The notes under the pieces are model-generated. The model saw nothing but the letters and a program-made list of their open reading frames with translations. It made no database searches and was not told where the DNA came from. From Streptomyces sp. NBC_00234 (GTDB lineage Bacteria > Actinomycetota > Actinomycetes > Streptomycetales > Streptomycetaceae), in NCBI RefSeq assembly GCF_036195325.1, contig NZ_CP108101.1, positions 5,580,001 to 5,644,000 of the forward strand: DNA of 64,000 nt. The letters are read 5' to 3'. How positions within the stretch are numbered: position 1 is the first letter of the stretch; every line of letters starts with the position of its first letter. The position numbers and the translations under genes are program-made. Of the stretch, positions 25,800 through 34,731 are shown one piece after another.

Positions 25800-27229
25800 G
25801 GTCCGTACGGGCCAGGGCCGCGCTCGGCGCCACCCTGGTCGTCGCGGTCGCGCTGATCGCCGCCGGGCTCGCCGTGCTCCTCGTCCTGCGCGCCAACCTC
25901 ACCGACCGCGCGGGGCTGGAGGCGGAGGTGACCGCCCGCGAGGTGGCCGGGCAGCTCGCCCTCGACACCCCGTACGACGAGCTCGGCCTGGAGGACGAGG
26001 ACGACCATCCGGTGCAGGTGACGGACGAGGACGGACGGCTGGTCGCCGTGTCCAAGGACCTGGAGGCGGTCTCGGGGACCGGCACGGAGCAGGTCCGCCC
26101 GGTCCCGTCGGCGCGGGCGTCCGGCGACGACGAGGACGAGAGCGAGGACGACGACGACAGCCGCAACGACCCGGCGCGCCGCGAAGTCTCCTCCGACGAA
26201 CCGGACTTCGCGAACGGCACCGCGACCGTCGACGGCGAGACGGCGGACTACCGGTTCGCGACGGTCGAGGCGACGAACTCCGCCGGACTGACCCTGACCG
26301 TCCACGCGGGCGCCCCGCTGGCGGCCGAGCAGGAGGCCGTGAGCACCGTGCGCGGGGCCATGCTGACGGGCCTGCCCGTCATGCTGCTCGTCGTCGCAGG
26401 GGTGACCTGGCTGGTGACCCGGCGCGCGCTGCGCCCGGTCGAGGGCATCCGGCGGGAACTGGCCGCGATCACCGCGTCCGAGGACCTGGGCCGGCGGGTG
26501 CCGGAGCCCGGCTCGCGCGACGAGATCGCCAGGCTGGCCCGCACCACCAACGAGACGCTGACCGTGCTGGAAGCCTCGGTGGGCCGGCAGCGGCGCTTCG
26601 TCGCGGACGCCTCGCACGAGCTGCGGAGCCCGATCGCCTCGCTCCGCACCCAGCTGGAGGTGGGCGCGGCCCATCCGGAACTGCTGGATGTTCCGGGGGC
26701 GGTCGCCGACACCGTACGGCTTCAGGACCTGGCCGCCGATCTGCTCCTGCTCGCCCGCCTGGACGCGGGGGAGCAGCCGGGGCGGGCGGCGGTCGATCTG
26801 GGCGCCCTGGTACGGGAGGAGGTGTCGCAGCGCACGGGCGACCGGGTTCCGGTCACGGTGTCCGTTGCGGACTCGGGCCCGCTCGAAGTGAAGGGTTCGC
26901 GCGGGCAGTTGGCCCGGGTGATCGGCAACCTGCTGGACAACGCCGAGCGGCATACGGAGCGTGCGGTGACCGTCTCGGTGTCGGCGGACCGTGACGCCGT
27001 GCTCGTCGAGGTCACGGACGACGGGGCAGGCGTTCCGGAGGCGGAGCGGGAGCGGATCTTCGAGCGGTTCGTGCGACTGGACGACGCCCGCAGCCGGGAC
27101 GAGGGCGGGGCGGGTCTGGGGCTCGCCATCGCCCGGGACGTGGCGGCCCGCCACGGCGGCACCCTGACGGTGGACCGTGCGCCGGAGGGCGGCGCACTGT
27201 TCCGGCTCCGGCTTCCCCGGTCCGTCTGA
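25796..27229 (+). CDS. Sensor histidine kinase with an acidic extracytoplasmic domain
   Basis: A 477-residue kinase starting at GTG 25796 by 4-base overlap with the regulator gene. Two membrane spans (about 8-32 and 190-210) flank an extracytoplasmic domain of about 150 residues that contains the acidic runs EDEDDHP and DDEDESEDDDDSRND. HAMP follows, then the H-box ASHELRSPIASLRTQLE, N-box NLLDNAERH, and G-boxes DDGAGVPE and GGAGLGLAIARDVAARHGG. Asp/Glu-rich sensor loops bind divalent cations or cationic peptides in known cases such as PhoQ; that role here is inferred. The acidic bias is shared with the PepSY protein next door. Confidence 0.93.
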   Translation: MRSVRARAALGATLVVAVALIAAGLAVLLVLRANLTDRAGLEAEVTAREVAGQLALDTPYDELGLEDEDDHPVQVTDEDGRLVAVSKDLEAVSGTGTEQVRPVPSARASGDDEDESEDDDDSRNDPARREVSSDEPDFANGTATVDGETADYRFATVEATNSAGLTLTVHAGAPLAAEQEAVSTVRGAMLTGLPVMLLVVAGVTWLVTRRALRPVEGIRRELAAITASEDLGRRVPEPGSRDEIARLARTTNETLTVLEASVGRQRRFVADASHELRSPIASLRTQLEVGAAHPELLDVPGAVADTVRLQDLAADLLLLARLDAGEQPGRAAVDLGALVREEVSQRTGDRVPVTVSVADSGPLEVKGSRGQLARVIGNLLDNAERHTERAVTVSVSADRDAVLVEVTDDGAGVPEAERERIFERFVRLDDARSRDEGGAGLGLAIARDVAARHGGTLTVDRAPEGGALFRLRLPRSV

Positions 27230-27294
27230 CGGTCCTGCCGGGCAGCGCGTGCGCACCGGGGCACGCGAGCCCGGCATGATCCGAACGAGAGGCC

Positions 27295-27771
27295 CTACGG
27301 CTTGCCGCGCCGGCCGCGCAGATGGTCCGCGATCGGGGCCAGCGCGGTGTGCAGCTCAGCCAGGGCCTCCGGTGACAGCAGGTCCATGAAGTGCTTGCGT
27401 ACCGACGCGACATGGTGCGGCGCGACCTTCCGCATGGTCTCCGAGCCGAGCTCGGTCAGTACCGCGTACAGCCCGCGCCGGTCGGACTCGCAGTTCTCGC
27501 GGCGGACCAGGCCCGCCGTCTCCATGCGGGTGATCTGGTGCGAGAGCCTGCTCTTGGACTGGAGCGTGGACGCGGCGAGGTCGCTCATCCGCATGCGCTG
27601 GTCGTCCGACTCCGACAGGTTGACCAGGATCTCGTAGTCGTTCATGGTCAGGCCGAACGGCTGGAGGTCCTTCTCCAGCTGGTGCGTCAGCAGCCTGTTG
27701 ACGTCCAGGTGGGTGCGCCAGGCGCACTGCTCAGCATCGCTCAGCCAGCGAGTGGCCGTCTCGGTCTCCAT
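27295..27771 (-). CDS. MarR-family transcriptional regulator
   Basis: A 158-residue winged-helix regulator. The DNA-binding region reads RMSDLAASTLQSKSRLSHQITRMETAGLVRRENCESDRRGLYAVLTELG, with the wing ESDRRG; N-terminal and C-terminal helices form the dimer. The ATG at 27771 has no clear RBS. AT-richer sequence just upstream (TTAGGTAGAATC on the minus strand) may hold the -10 and operator. The target is unknown; the downstream neighbour is the convergent end of the kinase gene. Confidence 0.9.
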   Translation of the reverse strand: METETATRWLSDAEQCAWRTHLDVNRLLTHQLEKDLQPFGLTMNDYEILVNLSESDDQRMRMSDLAASTLQSKSRLSHQITRMETAGLVRRENCESDRRGLYAVLTELGSETMRKVAPHHVASVRKHFMDLLSPEALAELHTALAPIADHLRGRRGKP

Positions 27772-27922
27772 GTATGGATTCTACCTAAGAAGTTGAAAGC
27801 CGGACGAAATGTGAGGGTGTGACGCCCGGCACCCCTGCGGGCCGCCGTGCCCCCGGTGGCCCGGAAGGCAAGGACCGAAGGCTGGGCGCAGACGTTCGAC
27901 GTCACACTCCGCAGCCTACCGT

Positions 27923-28714
27923 TCACAAGCCGAAGCGACGCTGGAGGTCCCCCAGCTGGCCGGGCAGACGGGGCGCGGAGCCGTGTTGACCCGCACCACC
28001 CGCGCCGGGGGAGTGCTGCCCGCCGCCCGGCACGCCCGCCTGATGCGGCACCGCGCCCGTCGGCTGCTCGGCCATCAGTACCTCGGTCGACTGGAGCAGC
28101 ACGGTCCCCGCCCCGACGAACTCGAACTGGTGCTCCTCGCCCGAGGCCCCACCGATCCCCGTCAGCGACCGCAGCCCGCCCATCACGCCCGACATGTAGC
28201 CGTGGTCGTAGTGGTGACAGGGCGAGGGGCAGTCCGCCCAGCCCACCAGCGCCTGCGGGTCGACCCGCATCGGCGGCTCCATGAAGACCACCGGGCCGTT
28301 GGAGGCGGCCACGAACTTCCCCGTGCCGATCAGCGTCACGAAGCCCGGCACGATCGACTGCTTCAGCGCCAGCGTCGGCTGGTACGCCAGCAGATTGCCG
28401 GAGCGGATCGTCAGATTGCCGTTCTCCAGGTCGAACGAGTTCACGTCGAAGGCCCGGTCGGCGAGCAGCATCTTGCCGCTGCCCTCGGCCACCACCCAGT
28501 CGCTCGCGTGCAGCGGCGAGTGGAAACTCGTACGGATCAGCCGCTCGAAGCGGCCGTGCCCGATCCCGTTGAACTCGATCCGCCCGTAGTAGGCGATCAT
28601 CTTGCCCTTCTGCAGGAACCACTGGCTCCCCTTGAGCTCCACGCAGAAGGTGTACGCGTTGACGTTGTCGTCCGACGGCAGGGTCATCGGATCGTGGATC
28701 ACGGGCGAGCTCAC
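27923..28714 (-). CDS. AIM24-family protein (first paralogue, long form)
   Basis: A 263-residue protein of the AIM24 (mitochondrial biogenesis protein) beta-sandwich family. The domain runs through about residue 215 and includes GKMIAYYGRIEFNG, LLADRAFDVNSFDL and the motif CPSPCHHYDHGY seen in many AIM24 proteins. Residues 217-263 are a Gly/Pro/Gln-rich tail. The GTG start overlaps the stop of the gene upstream by four bases. It is the last of three tandem paralogues. Bacterial AIM24 proteins have no settled function. Confidence 0.88.
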   Translation of the reverse strand: MSSPVIHDPMTLPSDDNVNAYTFCVELKGSQWFLQKGKMIAYYGRIEFNGIGHGRFERLIRTSFHSPLHASDWVVAEGSGKMLLADRAFDVNSFDLENGNLTIRSGNLLAYQPTLALKQSIVPGFVTLIGTGKFVAASNGPVVFMEPPMRVDPQALVGWADCPSPCHHYDHGYMSGVMGGLRSLTGIGGASGEEHQFEFVGAGTVLLQSTEVLMAEQPTGAVPHQAGVPGGGQHSPGAGGAGQHGSAPRLPGQLGDLQRRFGL

Positions 28715-29361
28715 AGTTTCTCCTCCGACGCCTGGACGTACACCGCGCCACTGCCGCTGAGCTCCAGCTGGAACGCCTCGCCGGAACCGCGCCCCACCAT
28801 GTCGCGCCAGCCGAGCGCGGTGGAGAGCTTGTTGCGTACGTCGCCGTGGTGCGCGACGTACGCCTGCGGGTCCACATGCACCTCGCGGCCCGGGGTGATC
28901 GGCAGCTCGATCACTCCGCCGTGCGCCATCACCGCGACGGCGCCGTGGCCCGTGAGGCTGGTGGTGAACAGGCCCTGCCCGGTCACCTGGCCGCGCACCA
29001 TGCCCATGACCCCGCCCTGGGAACCCATGAACATCGTGCTCTGCTGGAGCGTGCCGTCGAAGGCGAGCAGCCGGTCGGCCTCCACGTAGAGGGTGTCGCC
29101 GCTGAGGCCGATCACCTGGATGTGATGGCCGCCGTGGCCGAACATCACCGTGCCGTTGCCCTCCACCGTCATCAGCGGGGTCGCCTCGTTGGCCACCCGC
29201 CGGCCGATCATCGAGGCGAGGCCGCCCTGGCCGCCCTGGATGTTCGGGGTGAACGAGACGTCGCCGCGGTAGGCGAGCATCGCGCCGCGCTGGCTGTACA
29301 TCTTCTGGCCGGGGACCACCGTGGCCTCGACCATCTTCGAGTTGATCTCACGGAACGGCAT
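28711..29361 (-). CDS. AIM24-family protein (second paralogue)
   Basis: A 216-residue AIM24-fold protein without signal peptide. It begins MPFREINSKMVEATVVPGQKMYSQRGAMLAYRG and has the repeated pattern of GGVIELPITPGREVHVDPQAYVAH. The C-terminus SGSGAVYVQASEEKL matches the ends of its paralogues. The ATG overlaps the stop of the preceding gene by one base (TGATG), so the three genes form a tightly coupled operon. Confidence 0.9.
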   Translation of the reverse strand: MPFREINSKMVEATVVPGQKMYSQRGAMLAYRGDVSFTPNIQGGQGGLASMIGRRVANEATPLMTVEGNGTVMFGHGGHHIQVIGLSGDTLYVEADRLLAFDGTLQQSTMFMGSQGGVMGMVRGQVTGQGLFTTSLTGHGAVAVMAHGGVIELPITPGREVHVDPQAYVAHHGDVRNKLSTALGWRDMVGRGSGEAFQLELSGSGAVYVQASEEKL

Positions 29362-29993
29362 CAGACATCGCCCCCGAGGGTGTTGCGCTCGCTGGGCTGC
29401 ACGTAGACCAGGCCCTCGCCCTCGAAACGGATCTGGAACGCCTCGCCGGAGCCCTCGCCCATCAGCGTGCGGAAGTTCACCCCGGACTGGAAGTGCTGCT
29501 GGAGGTTGCCCTGATGGGCGATGTAGGCGCCCGGGTCGACGCTCAGCGGGTACTGGGTCGTCACCCGCAGCACCACCGCCGTGCCGTCCGACATGATCGC
29601 CGCCTGGCCGGTGCCCTCGACGGTCGTGGTGAACAGGCCGTTGCCGCCCGCCCCGCCGCGCAGGCCGGTGAAGCTGGTGCCGGTGCGCAGCCCGCCGTCG
29701 GTGGCCAGCAGATTGCTCGCCTCGACGTACAGCTTGTCGCCCCGCAGGGTCACCAGGCTGATCTCGCTCGCCCGGTCCGCGAAGTAACAGGTCCCCTGGC
29801 CCGTCACCTCCATCATGGTCATCTGCTCGCCGGTCAGCCGGCGGGTCACCATGCCGCGGATGCCCTCACCGCCGCCGGACATCTTCTTGAAGGCCATCCG
29901 GCCCTCGTACGCGACCATCGAGCCGTTCTTCGCCTTGACACCGTCACCCGTGAGGTCGACGGCGAGCGTCTTGCCGTTTTGGAGTCGGAACAT
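29361..29993 (-). CDS. AIM24-family protein (third paralogue, first gene of operon)
   Basis: A 210-residue AIM24-fold protein: MFRLQNGKTLAVDLTGDGVKAKNGSMVAYEG at the start, GQGTCYFADRASEISLVTL in the middle, and EGLVYVQPSERNTLGG at the end. ATG 29993 is chosen; a GTG two codons upstream is possible. It heads the AIM24 operon and is divergent from the DUF3817 gene (about 150 bases between starts). Confidence 0.9.
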   Translation of the reverse strand: MFRLQNGKTLAVDLTGDGVKAKNGSMVAYEGRMAFKKMSGGGEGIRGMVTRRLTGEQMTMMEVTGQGTCYFADRASEISLVTLRGDKLYVEASNLLATDGGLRTGTSFTGLRGGAGGNGLFTTTVEGTGQAAIMSDGTAVVLRVTTQYPLSVDPGAYIAHQGNLQQHFQSGVNFRTLMGEGSGEAFQIRFEGEGLVYVQPSERNTLGGDV

Positions 29994-30143
29994 CGCCACG
30001 GTGAGAACGGTAGCCGCCGACGCGCCGGGCGGACAGGGCCCCCGTGACCCCGCCGCCCTGACCGGGAGCGGCCGATGCCACAATGGGTGCCGCTTGTGCC
30101 TGCGTTCACAAGCCGTCACCGTCCTCCCACCGAAGGTGCCCCC

Positions 30144-30494
30144 GTGGACATCAAGACCGCTACCGCCCTGCACCGGCTGCGCCTCATCTCGATTCCCGAG
30201 GCGCTCTCCTTCCCGGCGCTGATCCTCTTCGGCTCGATCCTCAGCCGCGTCTCGGACATCGACTTCCTGATGATGCCGCTCGGCATCCTGCACGGCGCGC
30301 TCTTCGTGATCTACGCCGTGCTGCTGCTGGACGTGTGGGTCAAGGCCAAGTGGCCGCTGCAGCGCGTGGCCCTGTTCTTCCTGCTCTCGCTGCTGCCCTT
30401 CGGCGGGCTGTACGGCGACAAGCTCATCAAGCGCTACGAGTCCGACGGCGTCATCGCCGACCGGGCCCGCCGTGAAGGCACGGTCACCGCATGA
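30144..30494 (+). CDS. DUF3817 integral membrane protein
   Basis: A 116-residue membrane protein starting at GTG 30144 with GAAGG upstream. Three hydrophobic segments (about 18-38, 45-62, 72-92) and the family pattern LRLISIPEALSFPALI ... PLGILHGALFVIYAVLLLDVWVKAKWPL are present. A second DUF3817 gene occurs at 38957. Its stop overlaps the next start as ATGA. Function unknown. Confidence 0.88.
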   Translation: MDIKTATALHRLRLISIPEALSFPALILFGSILSRVSDIDFLMMPLGILHGALFVIYAVLLLDVWVKAKWPLQRVALFFLLSLLPFGGLYGDKLIKRYESDGVIADRARREGTVTA

Positions 30495-30784
30495 TCGTCG
30501 CCTTCTCGGTCTCCCCGCTCGGCGTCGGTGAGGACGTCGGCGAGTACGTCGCCGACGCGGTGCGCGTGGTCCGCGAGTCCGGGCTGCCCAATCGCACCGA
30601 CGCCATGTTCACCTCGATCGAGGGCGAGTGGGACGAGGTCATGGATGTCGTCAAGCGGGCCGTCGCCGCGGTCGAGGCACGCGCCGGACGCGTCTCCCTG
30701 GTACTGAAGGCAGATATCCGTCCGGGCGTCACCGACGGCCTGACGTCCAAGGTCGAGACCGTGGAACGGCACTTGGCGGGCTGA
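30491..30784 (+). CDS. MTH1187/YkoF-type thiamine-binding family protein
   Basis: A 97-residue ferredoxin-fold protein (DUF77/thiamine_BP): MIVAFSVSPLGVGEDVGEYVADAVRVVRESGLPNRTDAMFTSIEGEWDEVM, ending with VSLVLKADIRPGVTDGLTSKVETVERHL. Family members bind thiamine or similar small molecules and form tetramers. It overlaps the DUF3817 gene by four bases, so the two are expressed together, and a strong terminator follows. Confidence 0.88.
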   Translation: MIVAFSVSPLGVGEDVGEYVADAVRVVRESGLPNRTDAMFTSIEGEWDEVMDVVKRAVAAVEARAGRVSLVLKADIRPGVTDGLTSKVETVERHLAG

Positions 30785-30822
30785 CACTCCGTCCGTCTCC
30801 CGTAGCTCTGCGTTCACCCGAT

Positions 30823-30852
30823 AGGCCCCCGCCGCCACACGGCCGGGGGCCT
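30823..30852 (+). terminator. Strong stem-loop terminator
   Basis: AGGCCCCCG (30823-30831) pairs perfectly with CGGGGGCCT (30844-30852). It separates the DUF3817/thiamine-binding operon from the cslA-glxA operon. Confidence 0.75.
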
Positions 30853-30887
30853 GTCGCGTTCGGATTCAAAAACCCCTCACTCGGACC

Positions 30888-30900
30888 TGTCGAGTCGACA
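30888..30900 (+). promoter_or_regulatory. Dyad upstream of the cslA-like gene
   Basis: TGTCGA-G-TCGACA is a perfect 6-bp-arm palindrome about 57 bases before the cslA start, in the 105 bases between the terminator and the start codon. It may be an operator; no clear -35/-10 pair is seen. Confidence 0.35.
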
Positions 30901-30957
30901 CGCCATTGGGAGTCCCCTTCTGTGGGGTTACCAACCCGTTCGACACTTGGAGGCACG

Positions 30958-32763
30958 GTGCGGTCGGAGGGCTACGACTACGACACCCACAGCCGGCTCG
31001 CGGGTCCGCTCACGGAGCCGGACGCGACGGGATACCGGGTGCGGTACCGGAGTCTGCTGTCGACGGAGAAGCACCGAATAAGGGCAGTCCTCCTGATGAC
31101 GCTCGCCCCGGTGCTCACCGGGCTGCTGCTCCTGTACCTGGTCTGGCCCACGCACTGGACCGAGCGCGAGGGCGGCGAACGCTGGCTGATCTGGGCCGAC
31201 GCGGTGATGCTCGCGTCGATCGGTCTGATCGAGCTGTTCATGCTGGTCAACGTGGTCTCGGTGGCGCACGCCACGCTCGTCGCCCGGGACCCGGTCCCGG
31301 TCACGCCCGAGCCCGGCACCCGCGTCGCGTTCCTCACCACGTACGTACCCGGCAAGGAACCGCTCTCGATGGTGCGGGCCACGCTCCAGGGCGCCGTGCG
31401 GATGCATCACCCCGGGCCGCTGGACATCTGGCTGCTCGACGAGGGCGACGACCCGGCGGCCAGGATGCTCTGCGCGGAACTGGGCGTGCACCACTTCACC
31501 CGGAGCGGGGTGCCCGAGTGGAACCGCAAGAAGGGCGTCCACAAGGCGCGGACGAAGCACGGCAACTACAACGCCTGGCTCGCCATGCACGGGGACGGCT
31601 ACGACTTCTTCGCCTCCGTCGACACCGACCACGTCCCGATGCCCAACTTCCTGGAGCGGATGCTCGGCTACTTCCGGGACCCCGACATCGCCTTCGTCGT
31701 CGGCCCGCAGGTCTACGGGAACTACGACTCGGCCGTCACGAAGGCCGCCGAGTCGCAGCAGTTCCTCTTCCACGCGCTGATCCAGCGCGCGGGCAACCGG
31801 TACGGCGCCCCGATGTTCGTCGGCACCAACAACGTCGTACGCATCGCCGCGCTGCGCCAGGTCGGCGGGCTGTACGACTCGATCACCGAGGACATGGCGA
31901 CCGGCTTCGAGATCCACCGCCGCCGCAACCCCCTGACCGGAAGGTACTGGCGCTCCGTCTACACCCCGGACGTGCTGGCCGTCGGCGAGGGGCCGGCCTC
32001 CTGGACCGACTTCTTCACCCAGCAGCTGCGCTGGTCGAGGGGGACGTACGAGACGCTGTTCCGGCAGTACGGCAAGGCGCTGTTCCGGGTCCCGCCCGGC
32101 CGGCTCCTCAGCTACACACTGATGCTCGTCTACTACCCGATGACCGCGGTCAACTGGCTGCTGGGCGTGCTGAGCTGTGTGCTGTTCCTCTGGCTGGGAG
32201 CCTCCGGCACCCAGGTCGCGGCCTCGATCTGGCTCATGCTCTACAGCGACGCCGCCGCGCTCCAGATCGGGCTCTACCTCTGGAACCGCCGCCACAACGT
32301 CTCGCCGCACGAACCCGAGGGATCGGGCGGGCTGGCGGGCATGGCGATGTCCGCGCTCTCCGCGCCGATCTATCTGAAGTCGCTGGGCTCCGCCCTGCTG
32401 CGCACCGACGGCCGGTTCGTCGTCACGCCCAAGGGCGGCCAGGCCAGCCCCGACCGGCTCCTCACCTTCCGTATCCACCTCTTCTGGGCCGCCGTGCTGG
32501 TGAGCTCGCTCATCGCGTCCGTCCAGCTGGGTCACACCCATGCGGCGATGCGCACCTGGGCCGTACTGGCCCTCGGTATCGCCCTGTCGCCCGTCGCGGT
32601 GTGGTCGTGGACGTCCTGGCAGGACCGCCGCAGCCGGACCGGCAGTGCCGTGCCCGTACCGGCGAAGGCTCCGGATGCCGCCTTCGTCACCACCACCACG
32701 ACGGCGTCGGCGCCCGCGACGTCGAGCAGCGCCGCGTCCACCACCACAGCAGGAGGGAACTGA
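30958..32763 (+). CDS. cslA: CslA-like cellulose-synthase-type GT2 glycosyltransferase
   Basis: Membrane glycosyltransferase making a beta-glycan, in Streptomyces a tip-associated polysaccharide. The GTG at 30958 follows TTGGAGG. The 601-residue protein has two N-terminal spans (about 42-62 and 80-103), a cytosolic GT-A domain with D161 in LLDEGDD, DTD (222-224), TED (310-312) and QQLRW (355-359), then about five C-terminal spans and a Thr/Ala/Ser-rich tail. All processive-synthase motifs are intact. No c-di-GMP PilZ domain is present. glxA follows after 3 bases and a GH6 hydrolase gene converges. From memory this cassette sits elsewhere (SCO2836-2838) in S. coelicolor. Confidence 0.92.
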   Translation: MRSEGYDYDTHSRLAGPLTEPDATGYRVRYRSLLSTEKHRIRAVLLMTLAPVLTGLLLLYLVWPTHWTEREGGERWLIWADAVMLASIGLIELFMLVNVVSVAHATLVARDPVPVTPEPGTRVAFLTTYVPGKEPLSMVRATLQGAVRMHHPGPLDIWLLDEGDDPAARMLCAELGVHHFTRSGVPEWNRKKGVHKARTKHGNYNAWLAMHGDGYDFFASVDTDHVPMPNFLERMLGYFRDPDIAFVVGPQVYGNYDSAVTKAAESQQFLFHALIQRAGNRYGAPMFVGTNNVVRIAALRQVGGLYDSITEDMATGFEIHRRRNPLTGRYWRSVYTPDVLAVGEGPASWTDFFTQQLRWSRGTYETLFRQYGKALFRVPPGRLLSYTLMLVYYPMTAVNWLLGVLSCVLFLWLGASGTQVAASIWLMLYSDAAALQIGLYLWNRRHNVSPHEPEGSGGLAGMAMSALSAPIYLKSLGSALLRTDGRFVVTPKGGQASPDRLLTFRIHLFWAAVLVSSLIASVQLGHTHAAMRTWAVLALGIALSPVAVWSWTSWQDRRSRTGSAVPVPAKAPDAAFVTTTTTASAPATSSSAASTTTAGGN

Positions 32764-32766
32764 GCC

Positions 32767-34719
32767 ATGGCCTACACGCCCACGAAACGGATGAGGAAGA
32801 CGCTCCTGGGCGGCGGTGCCATCGTGGTGCTCGCCGGGCTGAACGCTCCGGCCGCACTCTCCTTCGCCGAGGACCGGTACCACGCGTACAAGATCGACCA
32901 GCCCGAGTACAAGGCCCAGTACGGCTCCTGGGACCGCGTGAACATCCCGGACGAGTACCGCACGAACGCCATTCACGCCGCGCTGCTGCACACCGGCAAG
33001 GTCCTGATCGTCGCCGGCTCCGGCAACAACGAGAAGAGCTTCGACGAGGGCACGTTCGACACCGTTCTGTGGGACCCGAAGGCGAACACCTTCAAGAAGA
33101 TCGCCACTCCCGAGGACTTCTTCTGCGGCGGCCACGCGGCGCTCCCGGACGGCCGGCTGCTGATCGCGGGAGGCACCGCGCGCTACGAGGTGCTCGACGA
33201 CAAGGTGCAGCGGGCCGGCGGCGGGATGCGGGTGAAGAACGAGAACCCGGACAAGCCCCTCACCCTCAAGAAGGGCACCGTCTTCCGCTCGCCCTCCGGC
33301 GTCGAGTACGTCTCGCAGTTCGACGTGACGGTGCCGAAGGCCAAGCGCGAATTCGAGGTCGACTACTTCAAGAGCGGCCAGATGAAGCCGTGGAAGACCA
33401 AGGTGACCGCCGCCGAGGCGCGGGTCTTCGTGGAGTCGCTGAAGGACGGCCCGCAGGCGGTGACCACCGAGGCCGCCCAGTACGAGATCGAGGGTCTGAA
33501 GGGCAAGGCCGCCGACAACTCGTACGGTCTCGCCGAGAAGATCACCATGGACAAGCAGGACTTCCAGGGGATCAGGGCGGCCTACGAGTTCGACCCGACG
33601 GCCGAGAAGTACATCCGCGTCGACCCGATGAAGGAGGCCCGCTGGTATCCGACCCTCGTGGGGCTGGAGGACGGCAAGGTGCTCGCCGTGTCCGGCCTCG
33701 ACGACGTGGGCGCGATCCTTCCGGGGGACAACGAGATCTACGACCCCGAGACGAAGAAGTGGTCCAAGGGACCCTTCCACTACTTCCCGACCTACCCCGC
33801 GCTCTTCCTCACCAAGGGCGGCAAGCTCTTCTATCCGGGGGCCAACGCCGGATACGGGCCCGCCGACAAGGGGCGGGTCCCCGGGGTGTGGGACCTGAAT
33901 ACGAACACCTTCACCGCGGTCGACGGGCTCACCGACACCGACGAGACCGAGACGGCGGCCTCCCTCATGCTGCCGCCGGCCCAGGACCAGAAGGTGATGA
34001 TCCTCGGCGGAGGCGGGGTGGGCGAGTCCAAGAAGTCGACCGCGCGCACCGCGATCATCGACCTGAAGGAGGAGAGCCCGGTCTTCGAGGAGGGGCCGGA
34101 CCTCCCGCAGGGAACCCGCTATCTGAACAGCGTGATCATGCCCGACGACACGGTCTTCACCAGCGGCGGATCGGCGGACTACCGGGGGCGCGGCGCCAGC
34201 AACATCCTCAAGGCGCAGTTCTACGACCCCAAGGCCAACGCCTTCAAGGAGGCGGCCGAACCGACCGTGGGCCGCAACTACCACTCGGAGGCCCTGCTCC
34301 TGCCGGACGGACGGGTGGCGACCTTCGGTTCCGACTCGCTCTACGGCGACAAGGACAACACCAAGCTCGGCAAGTTCGAGCAGCGCATGGAGGTCTTCAC
34401 ACCGCCCTCGCTGTACGGGAAGGGGGAGCGGCCGGTGATCGGGGCCGGGCCCCAGGACGTCGTACGGGGCGGCAGCGCCACGTACGAGGTCGCCGACTCC
34501 GCGAGCATCGCGACCGCCCGGCTGATGCGGCCGAGCGCCGTCACGCACACCACCGACGTCGAGCAGCGGTCGATCGAGCTCGGTCTGAAGAAGCGCGGGG
34601 GAGCGGTGACGGTGGACGTGCCGGACGACAGCACGCTGGTGCCGCCCGGCTGGTACATGCTCTTCGTCACCGACACCGACGGAACGCCGTCCGAGGCGAA
34701 GTGGGTCAAGGTCGGCTGA
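32767..34719 (+). CDS. glxA: GlxA-like radical copper oxidase (galactose/glyoxal oxidase fold)
   Basis: Mononuclear copper enzyme with a Cys-Tyr cross-linked radical cofactor; with CslA it is needed for tip glycan deposition and aerial growth. The 650-residue protein has an N-terminal membrane anchor (about 11-31), Kelch repeats and a C-terminal immunoglobulin-like domain. Candidate cofactor and copper ligands are Cys120 (DFFCGGH), Tyr294 (ARWYPTL), Tyr505-His506 (GRNYHSE) and His594 (AVTHTTD). It follows cslA by three bases and is certainly cotranscribed. Compared with GlxA as I recall it, the same motifs are in the same order. Confidence 0.93.
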   Translation: MAYTPTKRMRKTLLGGGAIVVLAGLNAPAALSFAEDRYHAYKIDQPEYKAQYGSWDRVNIPDEYRTNAIHAALLHTGKVLIVAGSGNNEKSFDEGTFDTVLWDPKANTFKKIATPEDFFCGGHAALPDGRLLIAGGTARYEVLDDKVQRAGGGMRVKNENPDKPLTLKKGTVFRSPSGVEYVSQFDVTVPKAKREFEVDYFKSGQMKPWKTKVTAAEARVFVESLKDGPQAVTTEAAQYEIEGLKGKAADNSYGLAEKITMDKQDFQGIRAAYEFDPTAEKYIRVDPMKEARWYPTLVGLEDGKVLAVSGLDDVGAILPGDNEIYDPETKKWSKGPFHYFPTYPALFLTKGGKLFYPGANAGYGPADKGRVPGVWDLNTNTFTAVDGLTDTDETETAASLMLPPAQDQKVMILGGGGVGESKKSTARTAIIDLKEESPVFEEGPDLPQGTRYLNSVIMPDDTVFTSGGSADYRGRGASNILKAQFYDPKANAFKEAAEPTVGRNYHSEALLLPDGRVATFGSDSLYGDKDNTKLGKFEQRMEVFTPPSLYGKGERPVIGAGPQDVVRGGSATYEVADSASIATARLMRPSAVTHTTDVEQRSIELGLKKRGGAVTVDVPDDSTLVPPGWYMLFVTDTDGTPSEAKWVKVG

Positions 34720-34731
34720 GCGGGCGTACGG

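Noticed and set aside
30928..34548. A 1206-codon minus-strand frame across cslA and glxA
   Set aside because: It spans two well-supported genes on the other strand and has the composition of a GC-driven shadow frame.
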